Shown here: positions 54,688-64,000 of the stretch, piece by piece
Layout: each line of letters begins with the position of its first letter
Numbering within the stretch: the stretch's first letter is position 1
NCBI RefSeq assembly: GCF_041734735.1
Contig: NC_134878.1
Location: forward strand, 38,538,495 to 38,602,494
Reading direction: 5' to 3'
Length of the DNA stretch: 64,000 nt
Origin: Babylonia areolata
Taxonomy: Eukaryota; Mollusca; Gastropoda; Neogastropoda; Buccinidae
Position numbers and translations under genes: made by a program
Notes under the pieces: model-generated
What the model saw: only the letters and a program-made list of their open reading frames with translations
What the model was told of the DNA's origin: nothing
Databases searched by the model: none

Positions 54688-57600
54688 TTGTCAGGTCAGG
54701 GGCATAGCCCTTGCTACTGGTACCATGTAACCCAGTACTACCTGCCACATGTGAAGTCTCCCAACGATGGACCAGGCGGAGGAGGAAACCTTTCCCAACG
54801 GCTGTGAAGGCGGAAGAGGATAACCAAAGGGCAGGGGGAGCTCTTATCCTTGGCTGGTAGTCCCCCAAGGAGACGGAGCTCCGAAGAAAAAACCTGCACC
54901 TGCCGAGGCCATCCTTTACATGGCAGTATCTGCACCTGTGGGACTGTGAGCGTCGGTAGGCGAGAGAGTGGGGAAGGGACTGCACAACTCCTCCTCACTA
55001 AAAAAAAAAAAAAGTCACCTGTGCTGGTCAGGCAACCAGGCTAATGTCGAACGACGAGCTAGCCCTTCAACACCCAGCTTTTCCAAGCCCTGCGGCGATG
55101 GAGAAGTGGTAATGGGGACAGGCAGAGGATGCTGCTGGCAGTTCCTAGTCACAACTCTGCATGCAGGTGGCTGTGGGGTGATGGTCGTCCGCCATAGACT
55201 GGGGCAGATGTGGCGCCCGTATCCTCCCACAGTGTCAGAGCAGCCCTTTTTAGGGACAGCACTGCTCTCCCCACATGGGGAAGGGGAGATAAAAGGATCC
55301 CCAAACAAAGCCTGCCTCACCTAGTACCTAGTAGGAAACCGCACCTACTTGGACATCCAACAATAGCAGTTGAAAACAGAAGAAAAGAACCAGGAGTCAT
55401 GCATTGACTCTGAGTGCCTGGAATGTTCGCACCCTCTTAGACAGAGACGACTGACCAGAAAGACGCATAGCGCTCATTGCTAGAATGCTTGATCGCTACC
55501 AGGTGGATATAGCAGCCCTGAGCGAAACCAGGTCTGCGGGTGAAACCCAGCTGGAGGAAGTTGGAGGGGGCTACACCTTCTACTGCATTGGGAAGCCAGA
55601 TGGCACCCCAAGAACCTCAGGCGTGGGCTTTGCCATATGAACCAAACTTGCACGACAGTTTGACAGCCTTCCACGTGGGATAAATGACAGGCTGATGACC
55701 CTGTGTCTGAAGCTGTCCAAGGATCGCTTCGCCACAGTCATCAGCTGCTATGCCCCAACGATGACCAACCCTGATGACATCAAAGAAGCTTTCTACGAGG
55801 AGCTCAGCCACAACATTTCAGCAGTAGACAGAAAGGACAGGCTGATCATCCTTGGGGATTTCAATGCCCGTGTTGGTGAGGACTTCTCCTCATGGCCAAA
55901 AGTCCTCAGACAGCACGGCACTGGCAAGTGCAACTCCAACGGACTGTTTTTGCTCTCGCTCTGCGCGCAGCATGGACTGATCATCACCAACACCCTCTTC
56001 CAACAAGCGGACAAGTACAAGAACACATGGATGCACCCCCGCTCCAAGCAGTGGCACATGCTGGACTATGTGATTGTCCAGCAGAGGGACAGAGGTGATG
56101 TTTCCATTACACGCTGCATGAGAGGAGCAGTCTGTTGGTCGGACCATCGCCTGGTACGCAGCAAGATGAACATCAGACTTGCACACAAGCTCCAACCAGC
56201 CAGGCAGAAACGCCCTAGGAAGCTGAACATCCACCGCCTCCCTATCACCAAGGACGTGCTGCAGCAGCAAATCCAAATAGCTCTCCAAGAAATTCCTGCA
56301 TCGACTGATGTAGAAGAGGTATGGAGCACCTTTAGAGATGCTGTGTACACAGCAGCAGCTGACACACTTGGCTTTGTACAGAGGAGCCACAAAGACTGGT
56401 TTGACGAGAATGACTCTGGAATCTCCAAGCTCCTGAACACACTGCATATACGCCATCAGGATCACATTTCCGATAAAGACTGCCAGAGGAAGGAGAACCA
56501 GTTCTTGCAAACCAAGCAACTTGTACAGAAGAGGCTGTGTGAGATGAAGAACACCTGGTGGGAGAGAAAGTCCAAAGAGTTTCAGTCCGCTGCTGATGCT
56601 CACGACATGAAGACCTTTCATGATGGTCTCCGAGCTGTGTATGGGCAGAGAGTCGCAAGATCAACCCCTGTTCAAGCCTTGGACCAGACCACCCTCCTGA
56701 CAGACAAGAAAGACATCCTTGCCCGCTGGGCAGAGCACTTCAGCACCCTCGTCAACAGGGATTCGTCCATATCAGACGAGGCAATTGCAGCCCTCCCACA
56801 GCTAGCTGCCCCTTCCACCAAAGCCAAGACCCAGAAGGCCCTGAAGCTGACAACCTCAGGAAAAGCACCAGGAACGGATGAAATCTAGGCTGACATCTAC
56901 AAGTATGGAGGCGAGGTGCTGACAGACTGACCGCTCTGTTCCAGTCTGTCTGGGAGAGAGGGGAGGTCCCACAGGATTTCAGGGATGCTTCTATTGTCTA
57001 CATTTACAAATGGAAGGGAGACAAAACATCCTGCGATAACCACCGTGGAATCTCTGTCCTCTGCATCACCGGCAAGATCTTCGCCCGCATCATACTGAAT
57101 AGACTGGTTGACCATGTCTCCAACACAGTCCTCCCTGAAGCACAGTGTGGCTTCCGCTCAGGCAGGGGAACATGTGACATGGTGTTTGCCGTACGCCAGA
57201 TGCAAGAGAAGTGCCATGAGCAGAACAAGGAGCTCCACATGGTCTTTGTAGACCTGACTAAGGCCTTTGACACGGTGAACTGCCGTGGACTGTGGAAGAT
57301 CCTCCTAAAGTTCGGCTGCCCAGAGCGCCTAATCCAGCTGATTGTGTCATTCCACGATGGCATGCAGGCGAGAGTACAGGAAAATACTGACATGTCGGAT
57401 CCGTTCCCTGTGGTAAATGGAGTGAAGCAGGGCTGCGTCCTGGCACCCACACTGTTCTCCATTCTCTTCTCTGCCATGCTGATTGACGCCTTCCAAGACT
57501 GTGACCGGGGCATCTACATTCAGTTTCGCACAGATGGCAAACTTTTCCACTTGGGGCACTCCACGCCAGGTCCAGGGTGTTTGAGGCACTGTTGAGAGAA

Positions 57601-58495
57601 TTCCTCTTCGCTGATGACTGCGCGCTTGCTGCACACACCCATGAGGACATGCAGTTCATTATGGACAGGTTCTCAACCTCCTGCAGGTGCTTTGGACTCA
57701 CCATCAGCCTCAGCAAGACCGAGTCCATGTACCAACCAGCTAGCTCACAGAACGCCAGTGCCTCCCCCCACCTACAATCAAGATCAATGACACAAAGATC
57801 AAGTCAGTCGACAAGTTTTGCTACGTGGGCAGCACCCTACGCAGCAATGGAGCCCTTGATGCAGAAGTGACGCTGCGCATCGCCAAGCCCAGCTCCACCT
57901 TTGGCAGACCCAACAATAGGCTTTGGAACAACAAAGGCATCAGGCTCAGCACCAAGATGCCTATGAAAGATCCTCGGCATAAAGTGGCAAGACAGGGTCT
58001 CCAACCTCCAGGTCCTAGAGAGGAGCGGCCTGCCCAGCATCGAAAGCCTGCTGATCCAGTGCCAACTACACTGGACAGGACACGTTGTCCGCATGACAGA
58101 CAGCAGGATCCCGAAGATGCTTTTGTATGGCCAGCTGAAGGAAGGCCACCGTGAACGTGGAAGACCCTGCAAGCACTTCAAGGACACCTTGAAGACAAAC
58201 CTCAAAGCCTGTGACATAGACATTGCTTCCTGGGAAACTGATGCCCTTGATCACTCTCGCTGGAGGATGCTGTGCTCTAGTGGCATAAAGACGTTTGAAA
58301 ACAAGAGAACACTGGCCATTAAGGAGAAGCGTGAGCATAGGAAGCAGGGCTCAACTTCTGGAGACGTTTTCCCTTGCAACACCTGTGGGAAGTGCTGCGC
58401 ATCCAGAATCGGCCTCTTCTCCCGTATGAGGACACACACCGACAGATAAGCCTGCCTGCCTACTCATCCGTCGGACCAACGGGAGACTCCATCGT
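54688..58495 (+). mobile_element. RTE-like LINE copy B
   Basis: Leader (54688-55390), AP endonuclease, linker, RT and C-terminal zinc-finger region, ending GACTCCATC. A possible 7-bp target duplication ATGACTG lies at 54681-54687 and 58496-58502. Overall it is very close to copy A. The class is inferred from an APE-RT layout without RNase H and the C-terminal LRWTGHVVRM-type block, which I associate with RTE-related elements; another closely related clade is possible. It sits within the 5' LTR of the LTR element. Stops and frameshifts break ORF2. Confidence 0.82.
55400..58449 (+). pseudogene. RTE-like ORF2 (endonuclease, RT, C2H2-like end), broken
   Basis: Endonuclease: LSAWNVRTLLD (Asn), LIARMLDRYQVDIAALSETR (Glu), CYAPT, LIILGDFNARVG, WSDHRLV. 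Stops lie near 55449 and 55637, and the long frame (55695-56888) ends at a TAG where copy A has CAG. RT: GFRSGRGTCDMVFAV, FVDLTKAFDTVN, GVKQGCVLAPTLFSI and, after a shift near 57560, FLFADDCALAA. About 110 bp present in copy A after 20832 are missing at 57958. The end reads LQVLE-related, then RGRPCKHFKDTLK, RWRMLCSSGIKTF, CNTCGKCCASRIGLFSRMRT with H; the third zinc ligand is Arg instead of the His of copy A. Confidence 0.88.
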
Positions 58496-59628
58496 ATGAC
58501 TGGTGCTGTTTCTATTATTCGGAACTAGTGGATACTGAATTATTGTTATTGCTGTTTATAGTTAGTCACAATAGACGCTTTGGATTGTGTGTTGGTTTAC
58601 CCCTTTTATTATTTAGGAAAGCTGTAACGAACAGTTCAGATACTTTTCACCTTTTGTATGCTGGTGGGTTATGCAAAAGGTTATCCACTTGCTCCCTTGT
58701 CTTGTGTAATGAATATTGCTTAAGGAAGGGATGGGAGGGGGAGGATGTACTCTTTTATGACTGGTAAAAAACAACATAGTCTACAGAGACAGTGGGTTCT
58801 TACAGATTTTCCTGTGTTTCTCTCCCTTCCGTGCCACTGTCTTCGACAGATCTCCAGGACAACTGGGACGGTCCTCGTCTCCTTTCTAACTTGTACTTCC
58901 CAAAACTTCCTCGCTCCCACTCCCGCTCCCGCTCCTCACATCCAACGTACCCTTTCCCACTTTCCTGTTGTGCCTCACATCCCGACCTTCCCCAGCCATC
59001 GAATCTGCAAGTACCGTAAGTTTTCACCTGTCGGGAGGAATTCTAGTCCTGTGAACTCTGGCAGCATCGTGAACTGAACTGGTCCTGCAGTTGTCTGTGG
59101 CTGATATACAGTTGTGCTGTGGTTAGAGTGGGGGGGGGGGGGGGGTATTTATTTGATTGCCTATGTTTTGATTTGTCACGAATACTTGTTTTGCATGACC
59201 ACAGTAAAACAACGACCTGAACTCATCTGTGTTTCTGTGTTTGTGTTGTCGGGACGTACGTTAGTCTGGCAAGGGGTGGGGGTTACATGGGCAACCCCTT
59301 ACTGGTTGTGACAATGGTGGAGATGCGGGGTAACTGGCTAGGTTAGTTAGAAGGGTACGGTGGGGAGGGTGTCCTTGTTCTGTTTGTCCTATCACTTTGT
59401 TCACGGTGGGTGAGATTGAGATTCTGTTTGGATAAATTGAACCAGATGTCTGTACTTCACCCTTCATAATTGAGGACTGTAGTGTGTGGGGTTGGACATT
59501 AAAAATTTTGTCTGTTTCATTTGTGCTTCTGAGAGCATTTCTTTACTCTTCTGGAATAGTAAACCCCAGATTTGGTCGTATGATGGATGTGTGTTTGAGG
59601 TAAGCCTTAAACTTCAATCAACCTCACT

Positions 59629-60120
59629 ATGCAGACTAGGAGGCAGGCTTCTAATGCTGCCACACCAGGCGCCACGACACCGGTGGCCAAACGAGATGAT
59701 GCGAGGGTTTCTCCTCATACCTTTGAGAAGACTGAGTTGTCTGGCTGGGTTAAGGACCAGTTTAGTAAACATCCCCTTGGCTCGCTCACTTCAGCAAGTA
59801 AAGGTGCGGCCCAGTTGGATGCAGTTTCTGTCTGAGACCTTTATGCTAAATTCCGGACTTTAGGGTCTGACTTGGGTTTGTCTGGCGAAGCTTTGGCTCA
59901 ATTCATTGTAGATGCAGTAGAAAAAGAGGAGGTTTGAGAAGAAGTTAGAACTCGAACAAGAAGAAATAGAGGCCAGGTCTGTGCAGCAGCATCCCCTTAC
60001 ACCCTTTGATGGCAAGGATGACCTTGATTCTTTTCTCACTCATTTTGAGAGAGTGGCTGTCTTGAATAGGTGGAAACGAGAGTCCTGGGCCTCCCGCCTG
60101 GTTACCTTACTTCAAGGCTG
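59629..60120 (+). other. gag-type region of the LTR element (fossil)
   Basis: Begins MQTRRQASNAATPGATTPVA. A later stretch, PLTPFDGKDDLDSFLTHFER, then WKRESWASRLVTLLQG, matches the capsid-region pattern of Ty3/Gypsy gag proteins in invertebrates. The coding content is broken and ends at the 3' LTR-like region. No protease, RT or integrase is seen. Confidence 0.7.
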
Positions 60121-60776
60121 AGCTCTCAGGAGAGACGGGTCACCGTTCCAGCGTGTGTGCTGTTGGGTGCTGTCAGTGAAGTTGTGGGGTGTTTTCCTTG
60201 TCACCCCCTTCTTCAGTGTTGGTCTGTGTGGGTCTGTGTTTCACCCTGGGCCAGTGGTGTGCCTATTTACCTGGTGACAGATTTTCCTGTGTTTCCATCC
60301 CTTCCGTGCCACTACCTTTGACGGATGTCCAAGACACAAGTCTGGAGCAGTCCTAGTTCCCCTTCCACCATGTCCACCCCAAAACTTCCTTACTCCTGCT
60401 CCCACTCCACACTTCCAACATACCCTTTCTCACTTTCCCATTGTCATTCTCGTCCCGACCTTCCACAGCCATCAAAACTGCAAGCGTCGTCCGTCTTCAG
60501 CTGTCTGGATGAGTCTGAACTCAGGCAGTGTAGTTGAGCAGAAATGGTGCTGCAGTTGACTGTGAAATTGTAGAATTGTGTTGTGGTTAGACAGAGGTTA
60601 TAAATTTGAATGCTTTGTTTTGTGGTGTTTATTTATTTATGTATTTTTCTATGACCACAGTAAAAAGAGAATGAGCTGAACTCTTCTGTGTCTCTGTGTT
60701 TGTGTTGTTGGGACGTTAGCTAGTCTGGGAAGGGGTGGGGTTTCATGGGCAACCCTTTACGGGTTGTGATAATTTA

Positions 60777-61015
60777 TAAACAAACCAGACACTTTTCCAA
60801 ATAAATCTAGAGTTTCCATAGAACTTTCAAAAGATAATCTGTCCCCTTCATTTATTAACTGTGTATCATCTGCAGACTGTGACAGCTTGTGTTCTAAATC
60901 ATTAATGTGTATTCCTTTGATATTTTTGTTTTCTCTAATCATAATTGCTAAGACTTCTACAGATAAAATAAATAAATAAGGGGAAATGGGGTCTCCTTTC
61001 ACAAATTCATGTTCT
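60777..61015 (-). pseudogene. Tx1/L1-type LINE no. 2, RT fragment
   Basis: On the minus strand: KGDPISPYLFILSVEVLAIM, IRENKNIKGIHIND, LSQSADDTQLINEGD (A-D-D box) and LDLFGKVSGLFIN. It aligns with the RT of LINE no. 1 (QGDLISPYLF, ADDTQLM, FSGLFMN). The next residues, IEKTKAVWLG, lie at 53913 across the LTR element, whose ATTTA duplication falls within the IN codons. Upstream of 61015 the coding match fades, so this copy is probably 5'-truncated. Confidence 0.85.
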
Positions 61016-61020
61016 CTGGA

Positions 61021-61745
61021 ACTACTTTGTCTGCCAATACCAAATTTGGTTCAAACACAGTAGGAAAAATAAATGTTACAGTCATACCAATAATAGGTTG
61101 CAAGTCTTCCAAAATAAGTGGTATTTCCTGATCATTAATGGTTTATTTCGTTTAGGCTTGACCCAATCCAAAACATTCATAATCCCACTTCCCAGTTTCC
61201 GGAACATAGGCCATGTTTGGTTAGAAGACGGTTTGACATTGTTTTTCTTGTTCGCAGTTAAAAGGAAGAAATGCAAAATCTGGACAGGATATATACAGTG
61301 ACACTAACTGCAACATCAACATGTTTACTGCATATGAATATTTTTTAGTGGATTCTGAATTAACTAGACTGAATATAAAAGAGAAATTGAATGGACCTTG
61401 TCATAGTTTCCAAGTGCAACTGTGCCTGTCAAACAGGGATCTCCGTAGATCTAGAGAAATGTTGCGGTGTGCTTGAGGCAAAATAAGATGATTTAAACAG
61501 CGTAGATACTGCAGTTGATTTATCACTCTTTAAAAAAACATGCTAGAATGTTAATTTTTGAACTTCATTGATAGATATGCAATAGCGCTGTGACTATTTC
61601 TTTCCACCCGAACATGCTTGGTTTGAATCTGCTTTTATGCACCCCATCCCCTCCCCCCCTCTTTTTTTTTTTAACCGTAAGCTTTATGATAAATGGAGAA
61701 CACATTTTAACAATTAAAAAAAAAAAATTATTTGTTGTTGTTTTT
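61021..61745. other. Unassigned DNA
   Basis: Minus-strand open frame 61082-61276 is not recognised. A T tract and an A tract surround 61660-61735. Confidence 0.4.
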
Positions 61746-61749
61746 TTAA

Positions 61750-62759
61750 CCCGTAGGCTGCCTATATGACAAGATAACTCGCCATCGCAAGCATGTATGC
61801 ATCGCTGCCACAATGACAAGATGACTTGTCATTGAAATATTCCGACTTTTCCCTGGTTTGCATTCAGTTTGTTGACAAAAGTACTGGTCGCTTTAGCTTG
61901 GGGAATCATTCTAGATTGTATTCATAGCTGGAAACACCATCTACGTCATAAAGCAGTCCTTTATTTGAACGTTTTGGTTGGGTTACTGGACGCAGTGTTT
62001 GCCTGACACCTCTCCTCGCTTGTCCATCAAAATGTTGGACTGATGCTGTGCTCAAGACATGCGATCGTGGCGAACTACCAAGATTGCTTTCTTTAGCAAA
62101 TGCTCAGAAAGAATTGAAGTGTAAATTTGAAGGAGAAGACAGTGATGAACATTTATAGGATGATTTGATAGAAAATAAAAGGAGCAATCAAGAGAGTGGC
62201 CAAGATATGAGTATCAGTGAGTGATGCCGGCTGTACAGTGTAGCAGATGACAGAAAGTGACTGAATTGTGAGCAGGACACAGGGTGAGCGATTTTCTTGG
62301 CACTCAGTCAACGCGGTCTGATGAAAACTGGATAAAGTGACTGTGTGAGAGGGGTGAAGAGGAGGGGGGGGGGGGGGGGAACTGAGATGGCGTGGCCTCA
62401 CATCCATATTATCACTTGGAGAAGTCACAATGCATTGTGTATCTATCTCTTTAGAAAAAAAAGAAGATATTTTAGTACAAATTACCTGACTAATGTTTGT
62501 AATGAACAAGTTGAAAATGTTACGTAAAACAAAACACTGATTTTCAAAACAACAGCATGTCACTAAAGATATATAAAATGGGAAAGCATCATGTGTTTTG
62601 TATTTTTTATTCATTTACCTTTCAAAAAATATATACTGTTATGGGTCTTTCTCCAATAACAAAGAGCACAGAATTTTTTGAAAATTTATTTCCGTTTTTT
62701 GGGAAAAAGCCCTGGCAAATAGATTTCACTTAAATCTTATTTTCCTGGCAGCGAAAGGG
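61750..62759 (+). mobile_element. Short piggyBac-like element, copy 3
   Basis: TTAA at 61746-61749 and 62760-62763. Ends are CCCGTAGGCTGCC and, inverted, CCCTTTCGCTGCC. The element is 1010 bp. The N-terminal-like peptide is broken here, but RLLSL and NAQKELK-like codons remain near 62085-62120. It contains a G run near 62366. Same orientation as copy 2 and opposite to copy 1. Confidence 0.85.
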
Positions 62760-62763
62760 TTAA

Positions 62764-62812
62764 AGTGTGTATCACAAGTGAGTCTTGAAGGCCTTGCCTT
62801 TCTTGTTTTTTT
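62764..62812 (-). repeat. Dispersed repeat Y, inverted fragment
   Basis: AGTGTGTATCACAAGTGAGT, then CTTGAAGGCCTTGCC, is the reverse complement of part of 34321-34361. It starts right at the TTAA of piggyBac-like copy 3, so the transposon may have landed in this repeat. Confidence 0.55.
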
Positions 62813-62819
62813 TTTTTCT

Positions 62820-64000
62820 GGTGACTGGCTGTGCAACTTTATACAATAATTTAGTTTGAAAATCTTTCATTATCTTTTCTGCATTTTGAAAAGCACAAGA
62901 GTGTTTCAAATTTTGTGACGAATGCAGAACTGTTTTCATCTTAACTCAATGGAGACATAGTTAAATAGTTAGTGTAGTTTTGCTGCAACGGGCTATTTTG
63001 GTCATATTTGAAAAATTCAACACTTTTTCACACAGAGACATACAACTTATATATCTCTAGAAAGTTTACTATCTCTTCTAAGATTTTAAAACAGTTTTTT
63101 CATTTCATGCTGCTAAATATATTTTTTTTAATGTTTTAAATTATGTCACTAAATACTGAAAAACAGAAAAATTTGAAAAATAGGTATACCGTACTCACAA
63201 GGCATGTCATTTCCATCAGCTAATCCACACAGAAGAATAAGATGAATTTTTCACACAGTAAAGTTCCCAAATTCTCATGAGTCAGTTTGAAATCATGTGT
63301 TGCACAACCAACTTAAAAAAAAAAATAAAATAAAAGATCGCAACACTGGAAAAACAGAAAACATAAAACCTTACAAAACCATCACTTGAAAAAACAACAA
63401 CAACAAAAAACCCCACCTATTTACTCATTTCTGCTGCAGCTAAGTCATTACTTGCTGTAGTCCTTGATTGTGTGAAACACTTCAAAGCATGGAAGAGCAC
63501 AGAAGGGCACTTTGCACTGTTTGCACATGATTGTGGTGGATTTTTTTGGCGTTTTTCAATTGTTGATGTGATGCTCCTTGTGCTTTCAGTTTGGCATAAC
63601 ACCTTGCACTCTCTCTGTGTTTTCCTGGTCTGTTGCTCCCAGTGACTGTATAGACTCAGTCTCCCCCTGTCTGCTCCTGTGTCTGGCAGATCTCCTCTTC
63701 ATGCTTGTAAAGTGTTTTGAATTTGTAACAGACAATGCTGTCATAAGAAAAAAGAAGAAGAAAAGCTTTTCTATGTATTGCAAAAAAAGGGCAAAAAAAA
63801 CAGATGAAAAATAAACATCAGTAATACACATGCATAATAATTCTGGAGTGACAGTTTGAATAACACACATGCACATACACGGCCATGCATAATACACTGA
63901 CACACTCATCGCACAGAGCCCCCCCACTCCCCACACACACAATTTAATAAGTGCACACACAGAAAATGATAATTTTACATTGATCTGTACAAATTATTCA
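62820..64000. other. Unassigned AT-rich DNA
   Basis: Several A-rich and CA-rich short tracts (63315-63340, 63385-63410, 63925-63945). Open frames near the end lack domains. No gene recognised. Confidence 0.4.

Larger units (their letters stand above)
53919..60771 (+). mobile_element. Ty3/Gypsy-like LTR element, broken fossil
   Basis: Parts: 5' LTR (53919-59313, enlarged by an RTE-like LINE), a primer-binding-like TGGTGGAGATGCGGGG just after it (59315), a gag-type region (from 59629), and a 3' LTR-like region (about 60125-60771). The LTRs share GGGTCACCGTTCCAGCGTGT, CTATTTACCTGGTGACAG, GATTTTCCTGTGTTTC and ATGGGCAACCC, and end TGTGACA or TGTGATA. A 5-bp ATTTA duplication flanks it inside a Tx1-type LINE. 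No pol is seen. It is clearly broken. LTR divergence judged by eye (well over 10%) suggests considerable age. Confidence 0.85.

Noticed and set aside
54688-55000. Possible self-cleaving ribozyme at the start of the RTE-like element
   Set aside because: Such ribozymes are known at the 5' ends of some LINEs, but I could not establish the required nested pairing by eye.
54777-55390. Short Cys-containing frame in the RTE-like leader (KTCTCRG, SICTCGTVSV)
   Set aside because: Present in both copies because the leader is shared. No start, no continuation into ORF2 and no recognised fold, so it is left as 5' leader.
61082-61276. 64-codon minus-strand frame upstream of the Tx1 RT fragment
   Set aside because: It does not match the expected RT residues upstream of KGDPISPY and has no recognisable domain.

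Overview
This window is animal nuclear DNA, most likely from a marine gastropod mollusc. It is AT-rich, has no bacterial-style gene packing, carries long (CA)n, (TA)n and (ATT)n tracts, and is dominated by retroposons and DNA transposons. The mollusc assignment is inference. It rests on an I/Nimb-type LINE with an RNase H domain (the Nimb group was described from a freshwater snail) and on SINE bodies I associate with gastropod genomes.

Host gene. One host gene can be supported on the + strand: microcephalin (MCPH1). The exon at 41082-41286 encodes an unmistakable first BRCT domain. Three further exons are proposed from splice signals and matching codon phase: 23409-23538 (probable start of translation), 32162-32236 and 43924-44014. 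If they are right, the gene runs from about 23.4 kb to beyond 44 kb, and the transposons between those points lie in its introns.

1-12 kb: simple repeats, a composite SINE (4395-4930), an unclassified 0.84 kb repeat 'X' (5497-6335), a tRNA-derived SINE (7324-7690) and a minus-strand CR1-group LINE (8045-11585). The LINE carries a 185 bp piece of another CR1-type element.
12.4-22.1 kb: a three-level nest. An inverted copy of repeat X contains an RTE-like LINE (copy A), which contains a nearly complete I/Nimb-type LINE (13420-19394) with ORF1, endonuclease, reverse transcriptase and RNase H.
22-28 kb: a Tx1/L1-type remnant, then a pogo/Tigger-like TIR transposon (23604-27941) hosting an L2-type LINE and a short piggyBac-like element.
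28-41 kb: microsatellites, several SINEs (one with a 5S rRNA head), a second short piggyBac-like element, a near-perfect 48 bp palindrome and a CR1-type fragment.
44-51 kb: a Tx1-type LINE on the minus strand, split exactly at a TTAA inside its RT domain by a longer piggyBac relict (46631-48967), which itself holds a SINE fragment.
51.8-61 kb: a second Tx1-type LINE, split by a broken Ty3/Gypsy-like LTR element (53919-60771, ATTTA duplication), which itself hosts RTE-like copy B (54688-58495).
61-64 kb: a third short piggyBac-like element and unassigned AT-rich DNA.

No operons, CRISPR arrays or bacterial regulatory sites are present. The main value of the window is its layered insertion history, in which paralogous copies and intact TTAA, TA and ATTTA junctions allow empty sites to be inferred. 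Nothing here is clearly a new biological system. The points most worth checking are the MCPH1 exon chain, the 803 bp missing at the Nimb insertion site, and the GT...AG-bounded segment found in only one LTR.
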